A stretch of 64,000 bases of DNA from Arachidicoccus rhizosphaerae (lineage in GTDB: Bacteria; Bacteroidota; Bacteroidia; Chitinophagales; Chitinophagaceae): contig NZ_FNQY01000014.1 in NCBI RefSeq assembly GCF_900107765.1, positions 1 to 64,000 on the forward strand, in the 5' to 3' direction. Below the pieces are notes generated by a model. The model was not told the DNA's origin. It saw only the letters and a program-made list of their open reading frames with translations, and did no database searches. Each line of letters begins with the position of its first letter. Within the stretch, counting starts at the first letter, position 1. Below, one piece after another: positions 8,538 through 17,596 of the stretch. The position numbers and the translations under genes were made by a program.

Positions 8538-9392
8538 ATGCTAATCATGACTCGACAAAGCAGTGTAGCCTCTCTACGAATAAAAAGGCTGGTGTCTGCC
8601 ACTTACCCCGCAAACGCTGCCTCCAAAAACAGCCGTCGTACCGGAAATATACCCGGTAGATGTAGCTGTAGATGCTGCAAATGCTGCCACCGCCTGCTAC
8701 TGATACTACTGCTGCATACGGGGATGGCTGTAAGCATGGCTTTAGTACCCGGGGCTGGGGCGGGTGGCTCCCGGCTGCTGGCCCAGGATATTCCCGGTGT
8801 AGGGAATGTCACGGGGCTTGTCAGCCGGGCCATTAAGGCGATCGATCTTAAAATACAGCGGCTGCAGAATAAAACCATCGCCCTGCAAAATGTGCAGCAG
8901 CTGATTGAAAACGCGATGAGTAAGCTGCATCTGGAGGATATCGCCACCTGGGCCAGCCGCCAGAAAGCACTCTACGGCGCTTATTTCCAGGAGCTCTGGC
9001 AGGTGAAAACAGTACTTACGACCTACTGGAAGGTTAAAGAAGTGATGCAAAGGCAGTTGCAGCTGGTCAGCGAATATAAAAAAGCCTGGAGCCGGCTTAA
9101 AAATGATGCGCATTTTTCATTGTCCGAGATCCAGGATATGTCCCGCATCTATGGCGGAATCCTTGAGGAGAGCGGGAGAAACTTAGATCAGCTCCTAATT
9201 GCCGCTGGCCAGCTGACAGCGCAAATGTCAGACGGGCAGCGGCTGGCACTGATAACTGAAGCTGCCACCCTTATTGAAAAGAACCTCGGTGATCTGAGGC
9301 GGTTTAACACCCGTAATTACCGCTTAAGTCTGGGGCGGGCCTGGAGTCTGGCAGATCAGCTGCTGACTAAAAAACTATACGGGATGAACTAG
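8538..9392 (+). CDS. traI: TraI-like secreted conjugation protein (first of three)
   Basis: The conserved part begins after a signal-like segment (RLLLILLLHTGMAVSMALVP...LLAQ). It then runs ALDLKIQRLQNKTIALQNVQ-type helices, a central coiled region with QRQLQLVSEYKKAWS, and a C-terminal block QMSDGQRLALITEAATLIEK. This is the pattern of the protein between TraG and TraJ in Sphingobacteriia-type tra operons, usually named TraI. It probably sits in the periplasm as part of the channel. The first 45 residues are Arg/Cys-rich (RCSCRCCKCC) and not part of the family. A start near 8721 (MAVSMAL) would truncate the signal helix, so ATG 8538 or 8547 is kept. Confidence 0.75.
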   Translation: MLIMTRQSSVASLRIKRLVSATYPANAASKNSRRTGNIPGRCSCRCCKCCHRLLLILLLHTGMAVSMALVPGAGAGGSRLLAQDIPGVGNVTGLVSRAIKAIDLKIQRLQNKTIALQNVQQLIENAMSKLHLEDIATWASRQKALYGAYFQELWQVKTVLTTYWKVKEVMQRQLQLVSEYKKAWSRLKNDAHFSLSEIQDMSRIYGGILEESGRNLDQLLIAAGQLTAQMSDGQRLALITEAATLIEKNLGDLRRFNTRNYRLSLGRAWSLADQLLTKKLYGMN

Positions 9393-9433
9393 CCTTGTTT
9401 TAAAATGATTGCCTTTTTAAAAAATCGAATGCC

Positions 9434-10138
9434 ATGAGCTGTAGTGTTAGCGTGTCAGCCGGTAAGTCGCCACGTGTTTACAAAATGAAATATCCGGTGT
9501 TAATTAAAGCGGCCTTGCTTGCTTTACCCTTTCTCTTTTCCACCGCCCTTAAGGCGCAGACCTTCGGTGAATGGTTTAGCCAGAAGAAAACCCAGAAAAA
9601 ATATCTGCTGGCTCAGATTGCGGCCCTGGAGACCTATATGAAAGCCCTGGAAAAAGGCTACGCTATCGCTTGGTCCGGTCTGGGGGCTGTTTCGGAGGGG
9701 ACCCTTGGAGATTATTTGCAGCATGCGCTTTATTTCTCCAGTCTAAAGACGGTAAGCCCTCCTATCAAAAATGAAAGTAAAGCACTGCAGGTGGTACAGC
9801 TGGAGGGTTATATTAATTCCCTCAGAAAGCGCCTGCTTGCAAATAGAGATATCGACCGCTGGCTTTCCGGCAGCGAGCAGACCGCTTTTAAATGCTGGAG
9901 TCAGAAAGTCGAGGATGAGTCCAGTCAGGATCTGGCAACGCTTAGCCTGCTGCTTCGTGATCATTCGCTTGAGATGACAGACGGGGAGCGTCTTAGTCAG
10001 ATAAGTCAGCTTTATCTGAGTGTGCAGAAAAAATACGGCGAAATACGAACGTATTACCGGCACCTGGTGGCGCTTATAGCGGACCGCAAAAATCAGCAAA
10101 AGGAAGCTTCCCGCCTAAGGAGCCTCTACGTAGAGTAA
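9434..10138 (+). CDS. TraI-like secreted conjugation protein (second of three)
   Basis: A signal peptide (LIKAALLALPFLFSTALKAQ) is followed by FGEWFSQKKTQKKYLLAQIA and long helices, ending with the shared block EMTDGERLSQISQLYL. Homologues in this position are often labelled 'TerB family tellurite resistance protein'. That label is a poor guide, because the operon context is conjugation. The Met at 9485 (MKYPVLIK) starts directly at the signal peptide and may be the true start. The gene follows the previous one by 41 bases and is followed by a third relative. Confidence 0.7.
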   Translation: MSCSVSVSAGKSPRVYKMKYPVLIKAALLALPFLFSTALKAQTFGEWFSQKKTQKKYLLAQIAALETYMKALEKGYAIAWSGLGAVSEGTLGDYLQHALYFSSLKTVSPPIKNESKALQVVQLEGYINSLRKRLLANRDIDRWLSGSEQTAFKCWSQKVEDESSQDLATLSLLLRDHSLEMTDGERLSQISQLYLSVQKKYGEIRTYYRHLVALIADRKNQQKEASRLRSLYVE

Positions 10139-10194
10139 TGCTTTGCAAAACAGCGTCACTTATTATTTATCCCATCATCTGAATCCATCTTCCT

Positions 10195-10938
10195 ATGAAA
10201 GTATCCATATCTGAGTTTAGGGCAGCCGTACTGGTAAAAAAGCACAGCGGCGATACAGCCGGCAATGGTAGAAGACTACTCTGCTTTTTATCCCGCTTTA
10301 TTCGCAGTATAACTCCAGGGCTTATGACGGCCGCTTTGTTGCTAGCGGGCAGTCCTGGCGCCCCGGCGCAGTCCGTAGAGGTCCAGCAGCTACTGCTGGA
10401 CGTGACTAAGCTTGCGCAGTTTAAACAGATACTGACAGATCTTAAAACCTCTTATGACATACTGGATGAAGGCTATACAACGGTTAAAAACATTGCCTCC
10501 GGCAATTTCAGTTTGCATGAGGCTTTCCTTGACGGCCTTTTGCTGGTAAATCCGGCCCTTGCCAAATACGGCAGGGTGGCAGATATTATAAGAGATGAAC
10601 TAAAGCTGGTCTCCCGGTATAAACAGGCCTTTGAATATTTTAAGGCTTCCGGCCGCTTCCAGGCGGCGGAACTGGAATACATGACCCGGGTATATAAAAA
10701 TCTGGTAGATAAGAGCCTGGACAACCTGGAGGCACTTACCACCATTCTTACGGCAGGTAAACTCAGGATGTCAGATGATGAAAGAATCACGGCCATCAAC
10801 CGCATATATAAGGATACGCACCAGATGCTGGGTTTTCTGCTGGATTTTAATCATCAGGTGGCAGACCTGGCCGGACAGCGCAGCGGCCTGCAAAGGGAGG
10901 CAGCGGCAGGTCTCAGGCTCCAGGGGCTGGATCAGTAA
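10195..10938 (+). CDS. TraI-like secreted conjugation protein (third of three)
   Basis: After about 40 basic residues comes a hydrophobic signal (TPGLMTAALLLAGSPGAPAQ), then helical segments (FKQILTDLKTSYDILDEGY), a stretch SGNFSLHEAFLDGLLLVNP and the common C-terminal block RMSDDERITAINRIYKDT. It is clearly related to its two upstream neighbours, so the three appear to be an old duplication series. Likely periplasmic. The gene is 95 bases upstream of traJ and in the same operon. Confidence 0.7.
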   Translation: MKVSISEFRAAVLVKKHSGDTAGNGRRLLCFLSRFIRSITPGLMTAALLLAGSPGAPAQSVEVQQLLLDVTKLAQFKQILTDLKTSYDILDEGYTTVKNIASGNFSLHEAFLDGLLLVNPALAKYGRVADIIRDELKLVSRYKQAFEYFKASGRFQAAELEYMTRVYKNLVDKSLDNLEALTTILTAGKLRMSDDERITAINRIYKDTHQMLGFLLDFNHQVADLAGQRSGLQREAAAGLRLQGLDQ

Positions 10939-11032
10939 AAAGTTAAACAACTAGGTAAGTAACTGGTTGAGTTTGAAAAGTAGGGCATTCCCTGCCTGAT
11001 CGCATTATACAGTGTATTTAAAACAAGAATCT

Positions 11033-12307
11033 ATGCAAATAAGGAAGTTTAAAAGGATAATGAGTAAAGCAGCCACGGGCAATGTCCGGGCAGCGCTGAA
11101 AGGTAAATTAAACATTAAAAAAATCAGGCCGTTTCTGCCTATACGGAGCCTCGTTTTTGTCCTGCTGATTGCTCTTTGTTTATGTGTGCCGACTTTTTCC
11201 AGGGGTGCCGACGGCCCCGGGCTTAGCGGAGGCAGCGGCCTTAGCGGTCTGGCAGGCTTATACGGGGTGCTGGACGGTCTTTATGATGAACTCGTGCCTT
11301 TGAGCAGTAAGCTCATAGGCGTAGCCAGAGCGCTTGCGGGCTTTGCTGCCCTCTGGTATATAGCGGTCAGGGTCTGGCGCCACCTGGCTAGAGCGGAGCC
11401 GGTGGATGTCTATCCGCTGCTGCGCCCCTTTGCGCTGGGGCTCGCCATCTTATTATTTCTGCCCCTGGTGTCTCTGATCAACGGACTGCTGCATCCGGTA
11501 GATATTGCTACCAGATCCATGGCTGGGGACAGCAGGCAGGCCATTTTAGTTCATATCCAGCATGAAGAGGCGGAGGCCAGCCGCCCTGCGCCCGCAGGGC
11601 TCAACCCGGTAGACGCCAGTATGAGTATGTATGAAGCGCCGGACGGCACAGGTGATATCTCAGACAGCTCCACGGTTTCTGTGGGGCTTAAAAGCAGCTT
11701 TTCCTTTCTTAACATCAAATACACCTTTAAAACGGTCATGGTGTCCTTTGTGAGTATGCTCTATGAAGCAGCTGCCCTCTGTATTAATACCATCAGAACC
11801 TTTTATCTGATCATACTGACTATTCTGGGCCCCTTGGTGTTAGGTCTCAGTGTATTTGACGGGTTCCGTCATACCCTGATGCACTGGTTTGCCCGGTACA
11901 TTAATATTTATATGTGGCTGCCGGTAGCCAATATCTTCGGCGGCATTACCACTAAGATCCTGGAGCATATGCTACGCGTGGATCAGGACTTTCTAAGCAG
12001 TACGGCCTATGTTATTTTTATGCTGATTGCCATTGTAGGGTATACGGCCGTGCCCAGTATTGCCAGTCATATTGTTCAAGTTGGGGGACATGACAGCCTG
12101 CTCGGCCGCCTGGGGCAGTTATCTACTCATACGCTATCCTCAGCTGCTGCCACGATGGACAGCTTTATGACCGGAGAATCTCCGCACGATGGTTATAGGA
12201 GCGGAGAGGCAGGTGCCTTTACTGCTTCTGCTCCCGCTGCGGCTGATAATACGACTGCTTCCAGTCATCCGCCATCATCTTCATCTTTACCCGGAACGGG
12301 CTATTAA
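11033..12307 (+). CDS. traJ: Conjugative transfer membrane protein TraJ
   Basis: TraJ is the polytopic VirB6/TrbL-like channel protein. The sequence has a signal-like first helix (SLVFVLLIALCLCVPTFS), a Gly-rich turn, the conserved GLYGVLDGLYDELVPL, then helices around ALAGFAALWYIAVRVWRHL, FALGLAILLFLPLVSLI, a loop, and IRTFYLIILTILGPLVLGLSVF with YINIYMWLPVANIFGGI, all typical of TraJ. The frame can be opened by a GTG at 11012, but the ATG at 11033 is better placed. The C-terminus ends in a Ser/Ala-rich tail. Confidence 0.9.
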   Translation: MQIRKFKRIMSKAATGNVRAALKGKLNIKKIRPFLPIRSLVFVLLIALCLCVPTFSRGADGPGLSGGSGLSGLAGLYGVLDGLYDELVPLSSKLIGVARALAGFAALWYIAVRVWRHLARAEPVDVYPLLRPFALGLAILLFLPLVSLINGLLHPVDIATRSMAGDSRQAILVHIQHEEAEASRPAPAGLNPVDASMSMYEAPDGTGDISDSSTVSVGLKSSFSFLNIKYTFKTVMVSFVSMLYEAAALCINTIRTFYLIILTILGPLVLGLSVFDGFRHTLMHWFARYINIYMWLPVANIFGGITTKILEHMLRVDQDFLSSTAYVIFMLIAIVGYTAVPSIASHIVQVGGHDSLLGRLGQLSTHTLSSAAATMDSFMTGESPHDGYRSGEAGAFTASAPAAADNTTASSHPPSSSSLPGTGY

Positions 12308-12368
12308 CGCCGGCCGAGGGAAGCAAAGGGGGGAATGTATATTTTATGACTTTTAAATCTTGTATGCC

Positions 12369-13040
12369 ATGTTTGAACAATTAAAGAATATAGACAAGGC
12401 TTTTCAGCATGTGAAAAAGCTGAGTATCGTGGTGACGCTCGCAAGCCTTGCGACCTGCTGCTTTGCCATCGCTAAAAGTTACCAGATGGTCACAAGGGCT
12501 GAATCCAGAATTTACCTGATTGCCGGCGGTAAAGCACTGGAGGCTTTTTCCGCCGGGCGGAAGGAAAATATCCCGGTGGAGGCTAAAGATCATATCAAGA
12601 TGTTTCATTATTACTTTTTCAGTCTGGATCCGGATGAGAAAGTGATTGAAGCGCATCTCACATCGGCGCTTTATCTGGCGGACGGGTCCGCCAGATCTAA
12701 ATATGAGGACCTGAAGGAAAAAAGATTCTATGCGGGTATTATATCCGCAAATATCAGTCAACAACTCAAGATGGATAGCATTGTCTTTAATATGGATGTC
12801 TACCCCTACCGCTTCCGCTATTACGGAACAGAAAAGATCATCAGGCCCACGGTCATCGTCACCAGAAGCCTGATCACAGAAGGAGAGATGCGCAGCGTTG
12901 CCAGAAGCGATCATAATCCGCATGGTTTTTTAATTGAACGCTGGCGGGTTCTGGAAAACCGGGATCTGAAAACATCTGCCAGGAGTAGCCGGGATATCAT
13001 GACTGCGGAACAGGGTGTGTCGACAGCAAGCGCCGAGTAG
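12369..13040 (+). CDS. traK: Conjugative transfer protein TraK
   Basis: TraK is the VirB8-like inner-membrane protein of the pore. It shows the N-terminal MFEQLKNIDKAFQHVKKL, a membrane helix (LSIVVTLASLATCCFAIAKS), then the periplasmic domain with IPVEAKDHIKMFHYYFFSLDP and the C-terminal PHGFLIERWRVLENRDL typical of TraK. The frame is open from a TTG at 12360, but ATG 12369 gives the family N-terminus. The following gap to TraM is only 79 bases, so there is no room for the small TraL that some elements have. Confidence 0.9.
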   Translation: MFEQLKNIDKAFQHVKKLSIVVTLASLATCCFAIAKSYQMVTRAESRIYLIAGGKALEAFSAGRKENIPVEAKDHIKMFHYYFFSLDPDEKVIEAHLTSALYLADGSARSKYEDLKEKRFYAGIISANISQQLKMDSIVFNMDVYPYRFRYYGTEKIIRPTVIVTRSLITEGEMRSVARSDHNPHGFLIERWRVLENRDLKTSARSSRDIMTAEQGVSTASAE

Positions 13041-13119
13041 CAATAGCAGTGTAGTAATAGCAGTCTTTCGGTATATATTATAAAAAAGATTTACTTATCT
13101 ATAAAACAAAAAAAAGCAT

Positions 13120-15069
13120 ATGGAAAAAAAGACAGGGGAGCCAATTGAAAATAAAAAAAGTAAGGAAAGCGGAGAACACAGTAGCAGCCTTGATAGCCCT
13201 AACCGCCTGGGAAATCATAAAGAACCGTCTGAAAAGAAAAGCCCTACATTTTCTTTGAAAATGACTTCTAAGAAAAGTATAGCTCAGCAGATGGCGGAGC
13301 ATGTTCCGGACGCTGTCTGGGATTTCCCTTTGGAAGCGGAAGGGGTAATTGATAGTGATAGTATTAGCGGTGATGATGATGGTAAAAAGGCCCTCGAAAC
13401 TGCGCCTGAAGTAGCGCCTGAAACTACGTCTGATGCTGATATGGTGATGACAGGCAAAGGAAAAAAGGATGCTTCTGCGGATGACTTGCAAGGAGAGCAG
13501 GGTTTTGCAGCGGGTAGAACAGTGAATCCTGCCATTAGTCCTGCTATTAGTAGACGCCGTAAAGGGTTACTGATACTGCCCGTCTTTGTATTGCCGCTGG
13601 TCTCGCTGGCTTTCTGGGCGCTGGTGGAAAACAAGGAGCCAGCGGTTGGGCCCGTTACGATGGAAGAAGGGCTCAATATGACGGTTCCAAGAGCCAGCCT
13701 GAGTCAGAAGACAGGGGATAAAATGACTTTATATAAAGAAGCAGCGCAGCAGCGTAAGGAGCAAGGTAGTGGGGAGAGCAGTGGGCAGGGTAATGAGCAG
13801 CTTAATAATCCACTTGATGGGGGATCCCGGGCTGCCGGTGGCTTTCTTGCAGGAAGCTTTAGCGGCGATGGGACCCAGGAGGCTGATTTAGGCCGCAGCG
13901 TTGTAGAAAGGGACTACGAAGATCCCCATACAAGGCAGGTGGAGGAGAAGATTGCAAAGCTACAGGCACTTATTCATCAGCCCGGAACTGCCGACTATGG
14001 GTATAACAGCAGCGGCAGCTTCACTGGCAATACGCTTAGCCGTGGAGCGAAGTTTACGGGTGTAACCGGCGGCTCTTTTAGTAAGGACGATCCTGAGTTA
14101 CATACCCGTAGTCTGGAAGAACTCCAGGGGTTAAAAGAGCTGGTGGCCGGGACTGCAAATAATGAGAAAGGGCAAGCCGCAGGCGATCCGGAGACCAGGG
14201 AGATTAACCAGATGCTGGACAAGGTACTGGCTATTCAAAAGGGGATGCAGGGAGCCGGCGCTTCGGTTTTACCAGATGAGCAAGGGGCAGATATTGGCAG
14301 TACAGGGCTTACGCGCCACAGAGAATATGTCAATCACGTGATCCGGCCTGGAAATGAACTGGGCGTGCCGCTGCTTGCGCCCAGTGCACTAAAGGATCCA
14401 GGTCAGGAGGGTGGGCAGTTGGCGTATGCGCAGCCAGCTGCGGCTGCGAGTACGGGGACAGGTGTTGAATCTGTAACAGGTCCTGCTGCACCGTCCTACA
14501 GCGAGGATACCCATGATATCAGTGGCGGTTTTTATGATATTGATGGCGGGGAGATATTAATGGACAGTTCAGACGGAGGAAGAGCAGGGAAGGGGACCAT
14601 AGCTCTCAGCGGTATACCCGCCCTAGTCACAGAAAGCCAGACGCTGGTCAGTGGGGCCGCAGTGAAACTGCAGCTGGAAACGGCTACTCGTTTTGGCGGG
14701 ACGCTACTTCCCAAGGGTAGTTTTATTTACGGAACCGCTACGGTGGCGGCAGAAAGGCTGAAGGTTATGATCAGCCATGTCAGAACAGGTAGTCAGCTGC
14801 TGCCTGTGAATCTAAGGGTCTTTGATATGGACGGGATGGAAGGTATCCGGATACCGGGATCTATCAACCGGGACGCGGCAAAGCAGGGAGCGGACAGAGC
14901 CCTTAGCAGTATGCAGCTGATGAGCATGGATCCTAACCTGGCCACGCAGGCGGCCTCGGCAGGCATCGAGGCTGCTAAGGGGCTGCTGAGCAAAAAGGTA
15001 AAACTGGTACGGGTAACGGTTAAAGCAGGATATCCGGTGTTACTGGTAGACGCGAATAGCAGTAAATAA
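13120..15069 (+). CDS. traM: Conjugative transfer protein TraM
   Basis: TraM is the VirB10/TrbI-like scaffold spanning the envelope. This 649-residue version has a long charged cytoplasmic part, one membrane helix (about residues 147-168, LLILPVFVLPLVSLAFWAL), a Gly/Ser-rich low-complexity linker, and a C-terminal beta domain. That domain includes GTIALSGIPALVTESQTLVS, VKLQLETATRFGGTLLPKGS and RVFDMDGMEGIRIPG, the most conserved part of the family. The linker is longer than the ~450-residue Bacteroides proteins, probably reflecting a species-specific spacer. Confidence 0.9.
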   Translation: MEKKTGEPIENKKSKESGEHSSSLDSPNRLGNHKEPSEKKSPTFSLKMTSKKSIAQQMAEHVPDAVWDFPLEAEGVIDSDSISGDDDGKKALETAPEVAPETTSDADMVMTGKGKKDASADDLQGEQGFAAGRTVNPAISPAISRRRKGLLILPVFVLPLVSLAFWALVENKEPAVGPVTMEEGLNMTVPRASLSQKTGDKMTLYKEAAQQRKEQGSGESSGQGNEQLNNPLDGGSRAAGGFLAGSFSGDGTQEADLGRSVVERDYEDPHTRQVEEKIAKLQALIHQPGTADYGYNSSGSFTGNTLSRGAKFTGVTGGSFSKDDPELHTRSLEELQGLKELVAGTANNEKGQAAGDPETREINQMLDKVLAIQKGMQGAGASVLPDEQGADIGSTGLTRHREYVNHVIRPGNELGVPLLAPSALKDPGQEGGQLAYAQPAAAASTGTGVESVTGPAAPSYSEDTHDISGGFYDIDGGEILMDSSDGGRAGKGTIALSGIPALVTESQTLVSGAAVKLQLETATRFGGTLLPKGSFIYGTATVAAERLKVMISHVRTGSQLLPVNLRVFDMDGMEGIRIPGSINRDAAKQGADRALSSMQLMSMDPNLATQAASAGIEAAKGLLSKKVKLVRVTVKAGYPVLLVDANSSK

Positions 15070-15187
15070 TAGCGGTATATAATAGCCGTTTTTGCAACCT
15101 GTTGATGTGTTGATCCCTTTTTGAATGTAATTCATTCTAAATCAAAATTAATTCTCTACTGATTCACTTTTAAATCAATCTATTTCT

Positions 15188-16210
15188 ATGAAAAGAATCT
15201 TAATGGACTTTTGGCGTTTTTCCTTGCGTGCGTTTCATCCGGGCTTTGAAAGCGCTGCTTTATGGACGCAAAAAAAAGGATTTGCGATCGCCACACTTTT
15301 TTTAGGGATAAGCATGGCGCTTTTCTCATATAGTACAGCCCGCGCTCAAAAGATTAATGCGCCTGCCTTATTGGTAGATAATGGAGTCGATTTGAGGGGT
15401 AAGGCTCCCGCTTCCTTAAATGTAAGCACCCGGTTTCTACCCCTGCAGTCCTATGATTTGGAAGTGGGCTGTAATAAGACCTGTATGCTGGTTTTCCCTA
15501 CGACCATCCAGAGCGCCGACAGGGGCGCGGCTTATGTGCTGGCAGAAAGGGTGGCAGGGTCAGAAAATGTCTTAAAAGTCAAAGCTGGTAAACCGGGATT
15601 CCTGCCTTCCAGTCTGACGGTTATTACCGCAGACGGGGAGATTTTTTCTTTTAAAGTGTTCTATAAGGCTAACCCTTCTTATCTGGTCCTGACACTAAAA
15701 TCTGACCTTGCTGTAGAGACTAAACGGCCTCTGGATGTAGATAAAGTGCAGTTTGCCGGAGGCAGGCTAAATAGCGCTGCTATGGACAGCGCCATGCAAA
15801 AAGTGTTGCAAGGCCCGGATTATTTGCACGGGGCAGGCGTTCACGAGAGAAAATACGGGCTTAGGCTAAGCGTAACGGGTATTTATTATTTAAAGAATCT
15901 GCTGTTTTTTAAATTAAGACTACAAAGTGAAGCGTGTATGCCTTACCTGGTAGAATCTCTCCGTTTTTTTGTCCGGGATAAAAAAACGACCAGAAGAACC
16001 GCTGTGGCAGACCGTGAACTCCGACCGCTGGCCATGCGGTCGGAAGGTAGTGCCGAGACGGACACTGGTAAAGTAATCCTGGTGGCTTTGCCCAGGTTTA
16101 GTATAGCTGATAATAAACAGGTGGCGGTCATCCTTACGGAAAAGCAGGGCGACAGAACGCTTTGTTTTTATATCAGACAACATAAAATGAAGCAGATCAA
16201 GTTACTGTAA
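15188..16210 (+). CDS. traN: Conjugative transfer protein TraN
   Basis: TraN is the VirB9-like outer subunit. After a signal (FAIATLFLGISMALFSYSTARAQ) the mature protein contains the family motifs: VGCNKTCMLVFPTTIQSADRG, ENVLKVKAGKPGFLPSSLTV and TADGEIFSFKVFYKANPS. It is the last tra gene in the window. Downstream, where TraO to TraQ would be expected, the DNA turns into convergent accessory genes. No frame damage is seen in TraN itself. Confidence 0.9.
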   Translation: MKRILMDFWRFSLRAFHPGFESAALWTQKKGFAIATLFLGISMALFSYSTARAQKINAPALLVDNGVDLRGKAPASLNVSTRFLPLQSYDLEVGCNKTCMLVFPTTIQSADRGAAYVLAERVAGSENVLKVKAGKPGFLPSSLTVITADGEIFSFKVFYKANPSYLVLTLKSDLAVETKRPLDVDKVQFAGGRLNSAAMDSAMQKVLQGPDYLHGAGVHERKYGLRLSVTGIYYLKNLLFFKLRLQSEACMPYLVESLRFFVRDKKTTRRTAVADRELRPLAMRSEGSAETDTGKVILVALPRFSIADNKQVAVILTEKQGDRTLCFYIRQHKMKQIKLL

Positions 16211-16360
16211 TGGACGTTTATTTTAAAAGCAGTGGCCTATAACTTCTGCAGTATACTTTGGTTTTGACAATTATAGCAATCCTGGGTTCAGGTCATAAAT
16301 GCAATTTTTTTGAGAGACAGTTATGCCGCTTAAGACTTGTGCTCACCAAATAATAAAACC

Positions 16361-16408
16361 CTGTGGGCTGTAGCCCACAGCTGAAAAAAGTATGCGCCCC
16401 GCGCATAC
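16361..16408 (-). terminator. Double hairpin terminating the leftward ATPase gene
   Basis: Two stems lie side by side: CTGTGGGCT/AGCCCACAG (16361-16380) and GTATGCGC/GCGCATAC (16390-16408). Read leftward, the second is followed by TTTTTT and the first by GGTTTTATT, a tandem intrinsic terminator for the gene ending at 16481. They may also stop transcription arriving from traN. Confidence 0.65.
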
Positions 16409-16480
16409 CGCTTGTATTGAGACTTTCAGAGAAAGTTGCATTTATGACTTGAATCCACCCCTTCAAAAATGAATAGAATA

Positions 16481-17596
16481 TTACTCGATATCGAATGATC
16501 CTGCTTTATACATTTTTTCTAAATCATGTGCTTCTCTTAACTCTTTTTGTGTGCTTTTTGACAAAGAACTGATGCGGTTTTTCGTCATTTCAAAATAACA
16601 ATCAGGACGCAGTAAATCATTTGTCATAATGGCAGTATTATGAGTTGTAAGAACAAATTGAACACCTGTTTCTTTTAGTTTTTCAACGATCAAAGATGAT
16701 AAAGAATGATGATAAAAAGCGTCAAATTCGTCAATAAACAAAAATGAAACTTTAGAATTTTCCTTAAAGTCTTGATACCAAAAATAGAAAAGAGATAGCG
16801 CTATTGTACCTGTTGAAGCAACTTCATAAAAAGGTAAATCTTCACCATTCAGATTAAATGCAATAGTCTTTCTTCCAAGTTCTTCAACCTCGGACAATTT
16901 ACATTCTATTCCTGCTTGATTAAGAAAGGTTTCAAAATTCTTTGTATTCTTCTTTTTTGCAATGTCTTCCAAAATATTTTTTCCATCAATATCAAAGCCA
17001 AGGTGCGTAGTGCTATTAAGTAAAGAGCGGAAATAGAGCATTTGCTCTATGAATGTAAAAAAAGCTTGAAACGTTGTATTGACATCATTGTGTACTAATT
17101 CCGTATTATTCTTTATATACTTCAAAATAGACAATTGATTGTTTTCAATATCTGTTTTTAGCGTCTCGGCACCTTTAAAAGATATTGTTGCATTAGAAGT
17201 TTTTGTTCTGTCAAATAGAACAAGTTCCTCGTCATCTATTTGAAACCGTTCGTAAACAATAGTCTTGTAGTCGGATTTTTTATATTCATATACTACAATT
17301 TTTGAGTTAATTGAAAATTCATAATAAAAATATGCTAAGTTAGGGTCACAATAAGCATTAAGATAGTTTTTATAAACCGCTTCATTTCTTTGTTTGTCAG
17401 TCAAATGCTCGATGATGTCAAAAATAGCAAGTGCCAAATTAGATTTACCGACACCATTATGTCCATAGATTATAGCATTATTGACAACCCCACTTTTAAT
17501 AGAATCTTTATTAAATTCATACCCGTTTACGTTGGTCAGGTCAAGTTCAAAGCCTTTTTCAAAACTTTTGAAATTTGAAACTTTAAATTTTCTAAG
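16481..17596 (-). CDS. Solitary AAA ATPase (OLD/AAA_15-like)
   Basis: The protein opens with MLRKFKVSNFKSFEK, the usual start of SMC/RecF-like AAA_15/AAA_21 ATPases. It has Walker A GHNGVGKS near residue 44, a signature-type segment (EVASTGTIALSLFYF), Walker B FLFIDEFDAF near residue 286 and a switch His in VLTTHNTA. No TOPRIM nuclease is fused and no RloB-like partner follows. Such stand-alone ATPases are common in defence islands, but the activity here is unknown. The upstream frame adds nine residues; the second Met (17596) matches the family. The gene is visibly more AT-rich than tra or the SNF2 region, a sign of transfer. Confidence 0.75.
   Translation of the reverse strand, partial: LRKFKVSNFKSFEKGFELDLTNVNGYEFNKDSIKSGVVNNAIIYGHNGVGKSNLALAIFDIIEHLTDKQRNEAVYKNYLNAYCDPNLAYFYYEFSINSKIVVYEYKKSDYKTIVYERFQIDDEELVLFDRTKTSNATISFKGAETLKTDIENNQLSILKYIKNNTELVHNDVNTTFQAFFTFIEQMLYFRSLLNSTTHLGFDIDGKNILEDIAKKKNTKNFETFLNQAGIECKLSEVEELGRKTIAFNLNGEDLPFYEVASTGTIALSLFYFWYQDFKENSKVSFLFIDEFDAFYHHSLSSLIVEKLKETGVQFVLTTHNTAIMTNDLLRPDCYFEMTKNRISSLSKSTQKELREAHDLEKMYKAGSFDIE

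Noticed and set aside
9434-10938. Tellurite resistance (TerB) genes
   Set aside because: Such labels exist for homologues, but both proteins have signal peptides and lie inside a conjugation operon; no tellurite-resistance partners are present.
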